A stretch of DNA of 29,008 nucleotides from Saccoglossus kowalevskii (GCF_000003605.2 NW_003137830.1:379147-408154), one strand, 5' to 3'; counted from the first letter of the stretch, positions 19,401-28,620 are shown. Notes: generated by a model not told the origin, from the letters alone. A program made the numbers and translations.

Positions 19401-20984
19401 TAGATAACAGGTGCAAACATTCTCTCTTTTGAATGCTTAGCAAGATTTAGCAAGGCTGTACATACATAATAAAAAAGAAACATGGTTAAAAAAAGAAATG
19501 ACGGGATCTCCATATTATGCACTATATTTCACTTTTTACAAAATGATAATACATTCAAATTTGGAACTGTTACAGCCATTTTAATTATGAGCATTAGCAA
19601 ACTTCTTACTGAGTGAATTGTTATGCAAATTAGCAATTATCTCAGCTTCTGTTTAGTGCACATCCAAGGACTTAAAAAAAATAGCCCCTAGACGCTTTGA
19701 CTTTTTGTTTTGAAATTTTCACAAATGATTGAAAATGTGTTTATCTTCAAAACGCCTTTGGGGCATTGTTTTTGGTTGAACAGTGTTACAACAATCGTAC
19801 AGACAACTAGCCTGGGTGTTAATTTATGCATAAACTTGGAGTAGTGAAACTTGAGCTGCTGCCCTGCAAAACTGGTAGACAGTTTTCAAGACGGCACTTT
19901 CTTCACAGTTAACAGATGTACCCGTAAACCAATTTTGACAGGAAACAGCAGCATGGTTTAGAAGCTATTTTTTTTAAATCACTTATGACCAAAAAAAACA
20001 ACACATTTCTGTGCATATTTCAAACTACAGTGTCTATAAAAAAAATACTAACAACATTTTTAAATTCATACAATAAGCTTTCCGAAAATATATAGTGTTG
20101 TGTTGTGGTTTCCTAATTAACTAATTAAAATACCTGTCAGGTAAACTGCATCTCTACCTTAATGCAGTCTATTTAAGTTGCAGTACCAAATAACCGTTTT
20201 GTATCTTTTTTGTTATCGGAATACGTCACATAAACTGAGTAATTGCTCCTATCTTTTCCTATGCGTTCACTCCTACGTTTTCCCCGTTTTCATCTATTTA
20301 TAGCTGAATGGGCGTCAAACGCCCCGGAACTTCCTTGTACAGTGCCGTGCAATTATACACTGTATCCCACGTCCTTATCGTATACAACGTTTCCCAGTAC
20401 TAACGTCGCTGAACAATTTGAAATTTTACTTGACATAACATTGGAAGATATGAGGTAAGACACATACACGTAACAGCAATGTAGCGCAGTGAGTTATATC
20501 TCTAAAAGCCAGAAATGACAAGAAATTAATTAAAGCCGAACATTTCTTTCAGAGAAAATTATGTATATCTTGATGTATATTATTCTCAAATACAATATGA
20601 GCAATATAAACAGACAAAGGCGATGACGTCATCGGCTCTTCTCAGTGAGTATATAAGTAGTCTTGTCAAACACACCCGTATTACAATTACTTATTATAAA
20701 TTAACTTCTGAACGAAAATGCAAAAACGTATTTGATACAATCGGAGAAATTAAATAAAGTTGCTTCATTTTTGTCTTCAATATACTACGTCACAGTAATC
20801 TAACATTTGTGTTATTTTAGGTGATGTTGGTGGACAGTTTGGACTATTTATTGGAATTAGCGTTATCACATTCGTTGAAATAATAGAGTACATTGCTAAG
20901 AAAATAACAAGAAAATGCTGCCGCGCAGAAAAATCTATGAAGGTGAACTCATACAATGGTGAGCCTCACTCAACACGAAACTGA
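13179..20984 (+). CDS. Gene B: ASIC-like DEG/ENaC sodium channel with an apparent 1-base frame break in exon 1
   Basis: Eight coding exons: 13179-13439, 14698-14962, 15883-16005, 17696-17842, 18959-19163, 20304-20454, 20553-20644, 20821-20984. From the ATG at 13231 the frame is clean for 451 residues. With the extra base at 13221/13222 ignored, it starts at 13179 and gives 468. Seen: HGV gating motif, TM1 (VIWIIIVLACIGVCVW), LEFPAVTFCN, FGNCYTFN, PPWGQC, CGCRPLFIPG, CTVPCN, and TM2 with GGQFGLFIGISVIT. Family role: subunit of a trimeric plasma-membrane sodium or cation channel opened by an extracellular ligand. Exon lengths and phases match gene A. The N gap lies in the intron between exons 3 and 4; the protein alignment is continuous across it, so no exon is missing. 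Oddities: Ile in the middle of the G-x-S filter, and no His at the ASIC post-TM1 proton-sensing position (YNTNTEI where ASIC has YPHVTKV). Confidence 0.9.
13440..14697 (+). other. Gene B intron 1
   Basis: Noncoding. It contains an A16 run at 13673-13688, the exon relic at 13847-13948, a short CA run near 14270, and a direct 13-bp repeat GCTGCACGTGGTA at 14172-14184 and 14332-14344 whose core is the E-box CACGTG. Confidence 0.8.
13847..13948 (+). pseudogene. Decayed copy of a DEG/ENaC exon-1 end inside gene B intron 1
   Basis: Positions 13847-13870 match 13402-13425 of gene B exon 1 at 22 of 24 bases and translate as LVFPAVTF, against the parent LEFPAVTF. Downstream the similarity stops and the frame ends at TAG 13946-13948. 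There is no donor site where the parent has one. Best read as a relic of a partial local duplication. Confidence 0.55.
14698..14962 (+). CDS. Gene B exon 2: outer extracellular domain
   Basis: The acceptor TTTTTTTATAG ends at 14697 and the donor GTGTGG starts at 14963. Phase 2 in, phase 0 out, 265 nt. It encodes the finger/knuckle region, including RYTYSLLNKY and CQWRGHKCF. It is diverged from gene A but keeps the aromatic and cysteine positions. Confidence 0.9.
14963..15882 (+). other. Gene B intron 2 with a degenerate tandem duplication
   Basis: AT-rich. Around 15389-15500 and 15516-15621 the same pattern recurs: GATTTCAAT(C/G)AAATTT, then a CAA...C(C/T)GATTA block, then TAATAATTA followed by TTCAC. 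This makes two diverged copies about 130 bases apart. The rest shows nothing recognisable. Confidence 0.6.
15883..16005 (+). CDS. Gene B exon 3: FGNCYTFN palm motif
   Basis: A strong T-rich acceptor ends at 15882 and the donor GTTTGT starts at 16006. It has 41 codons, phase 0. It encodes FTRFGNCYTFNGG and AGHGLSVVLNIQQ. Confidence 0.93.
16006..16416 (+). other. Gene B intron 3, left of the assembly gap
   Basis: Noncoding unique sequence between exon 3 and the gap. A short repetitive patch around 16300-16365 has similar TGTCC(G/C)TAC and CCCGTACTGGTTAC phrases. It is not made of the 33-bp satellite found on the other side of the gap. Confidence 0.7.
16417..17340. other. Assembly gap (924 N)
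   Basis: A run of N. The right edge falls exactly at the start of a 33-bp satellite unit, so the missing sequence probably includes more of that array and its true length is unknown. Confidence 0.98.
17341..17600 (+). repeat. 33-bp satellite, eight units, with a 132-bp higher-order period
   Basis: Each unit is AGGTACATACACAGTT plus AGGCATTATACACAGTT (16 + 17 bases), itself two related half-units. Units 3 and 7 share TATAAACAG and units 4 and 8 share ACATAAACAG. The same variants therefore recur every four units (132 bp). Unit 6 has a private AGGAATT change, and the last unit is cut after TATACAC. It lies in gene B intron 3. Confidence 0.95.
17696..17842 (+). CDS. Gene B exon 4: EPP motif
   Basis: The acceptor ATTAG ends at 17695 and the donor GTGAGT starts at 17843. 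It has 49 codons, the same as gene A. It encodes AGIKFLVHPKEEPPQIGSQG and PGTRAFADI. It begins 95 bases after the end of the 33-bp satellite. Confidence 0.92.
17843..18958 (+). other. Gene B intron 4
   Basis: AT-rich intron between GTGAGT and AAATTTAG. No transposon ends, coding frame or RNA gene were recognised. Confidence 0.75.
18959..19163 (+). CDS. Gene B exon 5: PPWGQC thumb and cysteine-rich domain
   Basis: The acceptor AAATTTAG ends at 18958 and the donor GTAAGA starts at 19164. It is 205 nt, phase 1 out. It encodes EPPWGQC, LSGCSLEYLKNLIYKDCGC and RPLFIPGNEPVC. All cysteines aligned with gene A are present. Confidence 0.93.
19243..20162. mobile_element. Non-autonomous DNA transposon with TTAA-flanked 13-bp TIRs
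   Basis: TTAAGGTAGAGATGCAG at 19243-19259 is the exact reverse complement of CTGCATCTCTACCTTAA at 20146-20162. Taking TTAA as the target-site duplication leaves perfect 13-bp terminal inverted repeats, GGTAGAGATGCAG and CTGCATCTCTACC, and an element of 912 bases. There is no transposase frame inside. TTAA duplication is typical of piggyBac and Kolobok superfamilies, and I cannot choose between them. It fills most of gene B intron 5 (19164-20303) without touching splice sites. It has an A/T-rich interior and a subterminal palindrome ACCTGTCAGGT at 20132-20142. Confidence 0.8.
20304..20454 (+). CDS. Gene B exon 6: CTVPCN segment
   Basis: The acceptor ATCTATTTATAG ends at 20303 and the donor GTAAGA starts at 20455. 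It is 151 nt, in phase 1 and out phase 2. It encodes LPCTVPCNYTLYPTSLSYTT. NYT is a potential glycosylation site shared in position with gene A. Confidence 0.92.
20553..20644 (+). CDS. Gene B exon 7: pre-TM2 strand
   Basis: The acceptor TTTCTTTCAG ends at 20552 and the donor GTGAGT starts at 20645. It is 92 nt. It encodes ENYVYLDVYYSQIQYEQYKQ and ends at the degenerin site SALLS. Confidence 0.92.
20821..20984 (+). CDS. Gene B exon 8: pore helix TM2 with G-I-S filter, and C-terminus
   Basis: The acceptor GTTATTTTAG ends at 20820. It encodes DVGGQFGLFIGISVITFVEI, then IIEYIAKK, a short basic/cysteine cytosolic tail and a TGA stop at 20982-20984. Ile replaces the Ala seen in gene A's G-A-S filter. 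Confidence 0.94.
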
Positions 20985-23286
20985 ATAGTTGTTCCGCCCT
21001 GGCGTTACTTTGGGGGGCTTGTCCTCATGGGTGCGCCATGCAACCGAATTTTCAATAGATTACGACACACCTTGTATGGCATGTTCAGTGTTTTTGAAAC
21101 AGTCTATAGATGTTAACAGAGCTGTGTGTGGGGTACATACAAGGTCTCACTGAAAACGAACACCTCCTCATTCACGGACGTTATGTTATAATGTAGGTTA
21201 CTAGACATGACCACTCCATTCAAATTGTTCGTATGAGTTAACGCAAGGGCACAGACAAATTTTAAATTCTGGTCGATGATTAATTTTATTCTATTAATAT
21301 GCAAATGTCGGCATATGCTTTCTCGCCACGGTGTTTTGTCGTTGTATTAATGACGGGGATGTATTTTAACACTGATAAAAAAGTGAAATAAGTGTAACTA
21401 TTGGTGACGTCACGCATGTTCATGAAATAATACAATTGAAGGTATCATTATCCAAATAATAAACATAACATTCAACAATAATTACGTATTGTCAAAATGT
21501 TATGCAACGACAGTTAAGCTATAAAATGATCTTATTTTCTACATTCAAAAGAAATATTATTCAGCAAGATTGTAACCACAATCTGAGCTAATTGTATATT
21601 GTACTTACAATGCATAATTATAATGCCAGAAATGGTAACTCAAAAATGTTTTAAGTTATGAAAATATATTGAATGTTTCATAAAAACAACATCTTTGGTT
21701 AAAGATAATAAAAATATATGTTATATCCGATGTTGTTCTGTCTGGGGTCATTTAAAAGGATACGACAGATTTTTATTTGCAGCCGTTTTGAAATTATGAT
21801 GTTTTTCATAAATCGCGCTTTTATATATGTTTAAGACAAAAAACGCAAATTTTGTGAAACACATTGCGATAGATAATTGCAATGTGATCAAGACAGGGTA
21901 TACGTGTGATCACCTGATCATCATTGGCTACACGATATAAAGACTTACCAGCCGTACGTGTCGGGTGGATTCTCAGGCTGTTAGCGGATGGAATAAAATG
22001 AGCCCCAATGAGTTGATATTATGCGTCTATGACGGCGATCATAAAACGGGTGCACTATTCAGGTTCTGATTGTTCCGAGACACACGAGTGTTTGTTTATT
22101 TATATTATTGTACATCGTTTTGAACATATTAATTATTTAATTCGCTATACGATTTTTTTCATTCAAATAGAAACATGTCTCTTTTGGTTATAATGCCATG
22201 CCATGGTTTAGGATCATTTCAATTACTTAATTCACCATTATAGAATTCGCATTCCGTTGAAGACACGTGCAAATGCCTACTTACTAGTATGTTCCTCAAT
22301 AATCTATTTCAGTAAATATTTGCATTCTATTGCATTAGAGCAACATAATATTACATTTTTATTCAGTTGCATTTCCCATTTTTCAAAGGGTCATTTGGAT
22401 CATTATTGATTGTGAACTTTAGCTTCTGTCATCTTACCAAGTGTACGTGTACTGACGTAAATTATAAAACTTTGAGTCTTTTGTCAAGAGATAATTGTGA
22501 AATTGCTCAATCACGTTCGTTCACAAAAAATATTAAATGTCTTTAACATTTATTGAATTATTCTTTCCATGTGAACCGAGTCGAGACATTTCTTATATAG
22601 TTATATTCTTGTTTTAGGTTTTAATAATTCTATAAAATACATTTATCCACGTAGGTTATTTTTTTATTCAAACAATAATGAACGACCCTCCAACCCATAA
22701 TGGGAGAAATGACGATATGTGCTTGAATCCATTATGGGTTGGCGGAATTTTATTATTGTTATTATTTTGTAGCGTTGTCAATACCAAGGTTCCCAGTTTC
22801 ACAGTAGTGGGCTCACTTAAAAGTACAAAAATGTGTCTTATTTTTTATCTGGACTCGCTACACGGAAAAATCCCTACGCATGGCACAATAACGGTTGAAG
22901 ATAATTAGATAATTCTAGATAAAAACTGTGATGATTGACATGGTTGAATAAAAACTAATTGTTGTGGAACTACTGTCACATAAAATTGATTATTTTAATC
23001 CTGCCAGAAACTTAGAAAGTCGTAACCGTCGTATTCAGTTCACCCTACGTTATTTGTATGTTTAATTTAAAAACTGTAGTTTACAAATGCATAACTTGAA
23101 GTGCCGACAACCCATCGATAACATCTGAGAATTCTATTACGATGTTTTGAAAACATTTCTATAAAATTCTGTTCATATATTCAAAGTGGAGTCATACATT
23201 AAAACTCAGAATATAATATATACTTCTACCGTCTTCATTTGTATAACTATCCCAACCAAATATCTCATAGCCAATAGAGGGTTAAA
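20985..23286. other. Intergenic region downstream of gene B
   Basis: Holds the gene B 3' UTR, with a possible AATAAA at 21458-21463. A CRE palindrome TGACGTCA lies at 21405-21412, an octamer ATGCAAAT at 21299-21306, and the foldback at 22671-22760. No coding gene was recognised on either strand. Confidence 0.65.
22671..22760. repeat. Foldback (hairpin) sequence
   Basis: CCAACCCATAATGG (22690-22703) and CCATTATGGGTTGG (22729-22742) are a perfect 14-bp inverted repeat around 25 bases. After an unpaired stretch of 10 by 9 bases, AACAATAAT (22671-22679) pairs with ATTATTGTT (22752-22760). The whole can fold into a stem of about 90 bases. Confidence 0.8.
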
Positions 23287-23369
23287 TGATGGTCTTTATT
23301 GCAATCAAATGCCTGTGGCCCAAAATACATAAACTATAAATAAAATATAAAGTAACAAAAACAGTAATG

Positions 23370-23777
23370 TTACACACTGTGTTTATAAATTTCATAACGT
23401 AATTTAAGGGAAGAAAAACGGAAGGCTGCAAAAGATTTCAATTCGTTTCTGTCTTCAGTCAATAACAAGGTTAAAAACTTCTCATATGAGGGCGGGGTAA
23501 AATAAAATCTAGGGATGTATGTTTTCCTAAATTCATCAAAGAAGGGACAAATCGACAAAAAGTGTAATTCATCTTCAATTTCTACGTTTTCACAAAGTGA
23601 GCAAAAGCGTTCATCTCTTGGGATATCATTTCTCCTGTCGGTTTCTATTCCATGACAATGAGAAGAACAACGAAAACGGGATAACATAAACCTATGATAG
23701 GGAATAGAAATAGCAAACAAATAACGCTCGGGCTCAAGCCGCGTTTTAAAATTACAATAATTAATAAGTTTGTCCAA
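23370..23777 (-). pseudogene. LINE C-terminal CCHC-like domain fragment
   Basis: A 135-residue open piece with RFCSLCENVEIEDELHFLSI followed by CPFFDEFRK, the C-x2-C...H-x4-C motif found at the end of many LINE polyproteins. It stops at 23370, followed on the - strand by the 3' tail. Confidence 0.85.
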
Positions 23778-24192
23778 AGTTGTGACATCTCCTTGTCAAT
23801 CTATATTTTAGTCTAGAAACAAAAAAATGTTAACAAAATTACTGGTGTTCGATATCTAATGCGACTCCCACACCCCATGCATATTACAGGAAAATAATAA
23901 ATTTTACCATTGATCACCCAATTTGGTTTGTATCTTGCCTGTGACATATCTAGATGAAGTAACATAACATAACATTCCCGGGGATATCTGTGTGCTGGCA
24001 TACTCAGTAACTTGGCCCAATATTTAACGCATCTTTTTGCCGTGCTAAGGAAAATGTTGTAACCCCCACACTCCCCTTATACTGCACAATTTGGTACATT
24101 TTGGGAAACACCCAAGAACATTTTACATGCAAGGTGCTGGACACGTTCAAGCGTTTCATAACCATGGTGACCCCAAATTTCAGACCCGTAAT

Positions 24193-24690
24193 TTAAAATA
24201 GGGAAATCATAGTATCAACAATTCTAAAGAAATGTTCATAGGACAAGGGGCCCAATTTACTGACGCGCTTACGTAAACACATTAACGACTTTTTAGCCTG
24301 TTGGGCGAGGATTTTAGTAGCACTGAACCAATTTAACCGACAGGAAAACAACACTCCCAAATACTTATAATACGAAACAACATCTAGTCTTTTGTTATTA
24401 TAAAACCACTTTTCAGTAATTGAAATCCTACCTCTCCCTTTAAAAACAACAACTTTAGTCTTGAAAAAATTGACAGACATTTTCCAAAGATTACAGTATT
24501 CACTTAAGCTATTCAACAGCCTCTGTAGTTCAATAATCGAATCAGAAAATAAAACAACATCGTCTGTAAATAATAAACACAGAATTTCCACGAGATCGGG
24601 AGATAACTGAAACCCCCTCTGCCCTGATGTCTGCAAATGAGAAGCCAACTCATTTATAAAAAACGAAAAAGGAAAGGGCTCAGCATGCAC
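24193..24690 (-). pseudogene. LINE reverse transcriptase fragment: catalytic F-T-D-D palm and thumb
   Basis: A 165-residue open piece containing LLFTDDVVLFSDS, the YxDD-equivalent catalytic motif. It continues with WKMSVNFFKTKVVVF and YYKYLGVLFS, standard LINE RT motifs in order. Just upstream the RQGCMLSP motif is readable but in a shifted frame, showing a frameshift near 24690. Downstream (about 24000-24190) the YGSEIWG and PNCAV-GEC segments are readable with a stop in between. Confidence 0.85.
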
Positions 24691-24774
24691 CCCTGTCTAA
24701 CACCAACGGGACAGTCAAAGGATTCTGTGAAACCATTTATAGATTTCACATATGTTTTGACATTACTATAAATA

Positions 24775-25185
24775 TTAAATACCATTTTGAACATTTTCCC
24801 CCTGATACCACCCTTTAATAGAATATACCAAAGTCTTTGTACTTTGACGCTCTACAGTGCCAAAGGCTTTGGAAAAATCAATAAAGGCACAATAGAATTT
24901 CCCTTTTCTTCTGGTAATATACTTTTGAATGATTGCCTGCAAAATAAATACATTATCTATTGTTGAATAGCCTTTACGAAACCCGGTGTGACCCTCTGTA
25001 ATTTTATCAAGAGCAGCTGACCAATTAACTAGGCGTCTATTTAAAATACCTGTGAAAATTTTACTGATAATGCTGAGCAGTGAAATACCCCTATAATTCT
25101 CAGGGCTGTTTGGAGACCCATGCCTATACAAAGGAATAATAATAGCTCCCGCCAACTGCTCTGGGAAGACACTTTTTTCCCACAT
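24775..25185 (-). pseudogene. LINE reverse transcriptase fragment: fingers and first palm motif
   Basis: A 136-residue open piece. It reads GAIIIPLYRHGS, then NYRGISLLSIISKIF, then GFRKGYSTIDNVF and the palm motif FIDFSKAFG. Most LINEs have KAFD, so the second Asp is replaced by Gly, while the catalytic Asp of FID is kept. The frame degenerates after TVERQ. Upstream, at about 25186-25475, more of the same element is readable only with frame changes, and a C9 run lies near 25260. Confidence 0.85.
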
Positions 25186-25499
25186 GTTATTAAAAAGTAC
25201 ACGGAGATAGGGGATAATAAAATCACTTGTCTTAAAAAATCACCAGGGAGGCCATCTGCCCCCCCCCGACTTGCCCCTTTTAAGATTGGCTATGCCTAGC
25301 TTCCGTGCTAATTGGGTAATTAATCAATTCAAGCTCAAAATCAAAATCAACATCTGGAAAAATATCATCCACCTCGGTCAACATAGTTTCTAACTCGGCA
25401 GCTAAGTGAAAAGCCGTAAACAGCGCCACTACAGTCAAATAAATCACTAAAGTAATTAAACCACTGGTCAGAATGTATATTGGAATATAATGGGTTGAA

Positions 25500-28020
25500 G
25501 GTAATAACCAACACTAAAGTTGTATTTCAAACCCAGAGGGTAAATGTCGACGTGTAATATTCGTATCCCATGCCTCTCAGATGATATACAGAAACGTTAC
25601 TTTCCAAGACATTTATCTCCGGTTAACGCGAACCTGTTGAAAAGTTTCAAGCGTCCGCCTTCATGAACAACTGTCCTCTGCCGCTCAACGGATTATCCAA
25701 TTGGCAATGGACACGCTTCATTCACAGCTTTATTGATGCATGAAAATAGATGCATGTAATAATTGCAACATCTTCATTGAAACATCGTCAAGTCATTTAC
25801 ATAAATTGAACAATCCATTTCACAGCAGATGTTGATACAGGAATATGAAGTAAGAAGTATTGTTTTCTGAGTTCATCGAGTCCCGAGGTAAATCTAAGGT
25901 AACGTACGATTGTAACATGCGATTTGATGTTGTGTAACGTGACTATCTGTATTTGCTCAAGCCCTTGTTGTAGAGGGGGTGCTACGAATCAAAGAGCTCT
26001 GGGCTTCCAGACTAAAATGTGTGTATTCAAGACGACCACCGTTTACTCTTATTCTCAGAATCAATTTGTAGCCCGAACAAGTGCGAGGTAAAATACTTCC
26101 GTGGTATTAACAAAATCAGTAAAAATGGCCCACTGGACTTACATGAGTAAAACAAACTAGATACGGAATTAGAAACTACCAACAGTATACTCCAATTCAG
26201 TAACCATATGTTAAATTCCTAGCAAATTTGACATGTCTCGGCAAGTACCATGTACCTACAATGCGAAAGAGTGGCGTTGAGCCAACCGTACACTGTCCAA
26301 CTGGACACGCCGAACTTGCACAACAAGTTCCCGGGCTAGAGAGCGCTCATCGACGCTTTATCGACGACTTTTTAACATTGTCGTTAAATTCCGAAAATCG
26401 CACTCATAAAAGTAAAACCCGATTTAATCCAATAAAACGATTGGGTATGTTATTTGTGGTGTTGGGTCGTAACAACATAAATATACACATCACGATTTGG
26501 TTTTGTGTGTCTGAAATTTAGCAAAGGTGATCAAGCCGGCTGTCGTGTCTTAAATATTCAACATCGGGTGTGTACGAGTTTGGCCTGATGTCCTTTGTTA
26601 GACGGTGCTTTCCATGTACACTTACCAGTTTGAAAATGACGCTTCCAATGTATACATGTTTTTGTTCGCAAAATTCCGTAAGGAAACCTTTCTCCCCGTG
26701 TAATCGGTTACAACGTCATCAGTAATTAAAATTCCCAATTCTTGGCTGACGGATTTACTATTTCATATTGTCGATACTAGTTGTGTTGGAAGCTAATATT
26801 CACGACAACCAAAAACCAAACGGCGTCATCGTAGTTCTTATCACTGAGTCGCTATTTCGAGTTTAAGCAAACTAAACTGTCCAGAATTGAAAATAGAGAA
26901 AACGGCACTGTTGTGTATCAGTACTTTTGGGTAAGGTTATCTCTTGTTTTAGCACTCAAAGTCTAACATTTATAGATTATTGAAAAAAGGGTTACCGAGG
27001 ATGTAGTTGAGGTTTCAGGAAGTAAATTCACACCAATTATTTTAATTAGACCCAAATCATACTATATTATGGTAGCTCATAATTCACACTAATCAAAAAT
27101 CTATCTTATATTAGATTCAAACTTCATGTGGTCATGTGACTGCTAAGTAATATTTTAAAGATTCAAATGAGTGCTGTGAAGAATTCTTTTCATAAAATGT
27201 ATTTAATTTTTTTTATTTTTACATTCAGATAGCGAAATCTCAAGAATGCGTGAACACAAATCGCTATGACTGTTATGTATGTATATATATATATCACATC
27301 TCAGAAATAAGTGGAAAGATCTGATTGGCGCCTGATGTGCAGTACTCATTTGATTTTGATGTCAGAATTAAAACAAAGATATGCAACAATTTGCATATCA
27401 ATGAATAAATAGTCGAATTGATGTATTACTTATTAAAATGGTAATGAAATCTTCTGTGACTAATGTTTTGACGTCAATTAAATTGTAGATGATAGGGTAA
27501 ACATATCAAGATTTACTAAAATTATTTTATATTTAACTGTGTAAGTTATTAATTATTCGAAATACAGGGGAATGTGGTGTTATTTTCAAACATTAGGATT
27601 TTTATCGACACAGAAGAGCTATGGTTCCTCCCATTGAATTGAGTAACAAAATCGTGCGACGCCAAATGTCACCGCAAATAAAAGACGATAAAAGTACACT
27701 ATTTTTATATAGCATGCAGCAGAAAGTGGCATCAATCGATAGTGTGAACATTAAACACTCGTCAGCGTGAAAACCGTGACAAAAATGATCTGTTCTTTTC
27801 CCGGCAATTAGCTCGCTAAACCGTACGTTTCCCTAGTGACAACCGTTTTCTTGGTGTCGAACGAGGACAAAATTACTTGGCTAAATGACGTCACTGTATT
27901 AGAACTTCCCTCTAAAACGACAGGAAATGGTCGTCTGCTACTATTAGTGATTTTTGATTTACGGGTATGTAAAACGAAATTACATTAACTGATGTAACTG
28001 ATAACTTTTCCAATGAAGTC
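25500..28020. other. Intergenic region, no gene recognised
   Basis: AT-rich, with only short unsupported frames. Notable short sites are the paired palindromes at 26295-26330 and CRE octamers at 27469-27476 and 27886-27893. Confidence 0.65.
26295..26330. promoter_or_regulatory. Two adjacent palindromes, the second p53-family-like
   Basis: GTCCA-AC-TGGAC at 26295-26306 is followed by GAACTTG-CACAA-CAAGTTC at 26312-26330. The second contains two near-consensus RRRCWWGYYY half-sites that overlap by one base. Regulatory role is inference only. Confidence 0.3.
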
Positions 28021-28096
28021 CTTAGCACCCCGTTGGCAGGCCAGTCACACTGGTTCTCACCACAAGAGGTTACGATCCCCCCTGCCAAATGCTAAG
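28021..28096. repeat. Nested hairpin
   Basis: CTTAGCA (28021-28027) with TTGGCAGG (28033-28040) pairs with CCTGCCAA (28081-28088) and TGCTAAG (28090-28096), 15 base pairs with an asymmetric bulge. Inside the loop, CCAGT-CAC-ACTGG (28041-28053) forms a second perfect stem directly stacked on the first. Confidence 0.75.
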
Positions 28097-28159
28097 AACA
28101 ACTGAAACTAATATATACATATTTACATGAAAAATTTTCCACCTATGCGGATCTGTTTG

Positions 28160-28354
28160 TGCAGGAGTTTTACGACCGTGTGCCTTTACTGACGTCAACC
28201 AAACTTGATATATGGGAAGTTGGCACCCAAGGCTCACAGGTGCTACACCTTGCCCAAGGGTGACCTGGAGGTAGTTGTGGCAAAGGGTAACCTCATTCTC
28301 CCGCGTCCATAGACTCCACAACCGGATGTAGTTTAAAATCTTGCCCAGGACACA
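28160..28354 (+). repeat. 265-bp-period direct duplication, copy 1
   Basis: Near-identical to 28425-28620, starting at TGCAGGAGTTTTACGACCGT and ending at CCCAGGACA. In one frame it encodes YTLPKGDLEVVVAKGNLILP, then a stop. Confidence 0.9.
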
Positions 28355-28424
28355 TATTTACATATTTAAATAAACGTAAACGTTGCCTTTAATAGGTGAT
28401 ACGTCACACGTGAGGCTGAGTTGG

Positions 28425-28620
28425 TGCAAGGCTTTTATGACCGTATGCCCTTACTGACATCAACCAAACTTATTATGTGGGAAGTTGGCACCCACGGCTG
28501 ACAGGTACTACACCTTGCCCAAGGGTAACCTGGAGGTAGTTGTGGCAAGGGGTAACCTCATTCTCCCAAGTACAACAACTCCACAACTGGATGCAATTTT
28601 AACGTCTTACCCAGGACATG
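28425..28620 (+). repeat. 265-bp-period direct duplication, copy 2
   Basis: The second copy, offset 265-266 bases from copy 1. It encodes YTLPKGNLEVVVARGNLILP in a frame that stays open to 28793. Confidence 0.9.

Larger units (their letters stand above)
23287..25491 (-). mobile_element. 5'-truncated, inactive LINE (non-LTR retrotransposon)
   Basis: Reading on the - strand, the remnant has an acidic linker, reverse transcriptase fingers and palm, thumb, a YGSEIW/PN-AV-GEC segment, and a C-terminal CCHC-like motif. The 3' end reads TTGCAATAAAGACCATC, a LINE-type 3' tail with AATAAA and no long poly(A). The endonuclease domain is missing, so it was truncated at the 5' end on insertion. Frameshifts and stops separate the pieces. 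Possible target-site duplication: GGGTTAAA at 23279-23286 and GGGTTGAA at 25492-25499 (one mismatch, weak). The clade is not assigned. Confidence 0.85.

Noticed and set aside
22678-22908. 76-residue frame with a hydrophobic stretch
   Set aside because: Its start lies in the foldback and there is no splice or family support. The hydrophobic part is translated T-rich sequence.
26228-26521. 97-residue frame in the right intergenic region
   Set aside because: No recognisable domain or splice context; likely chance.
28070-28321. Minus-strand frame across repeat copy 1
   Set aside because: The matching strand of copy 2 is interrupted by a stop, so the frame is not conserved between copies.
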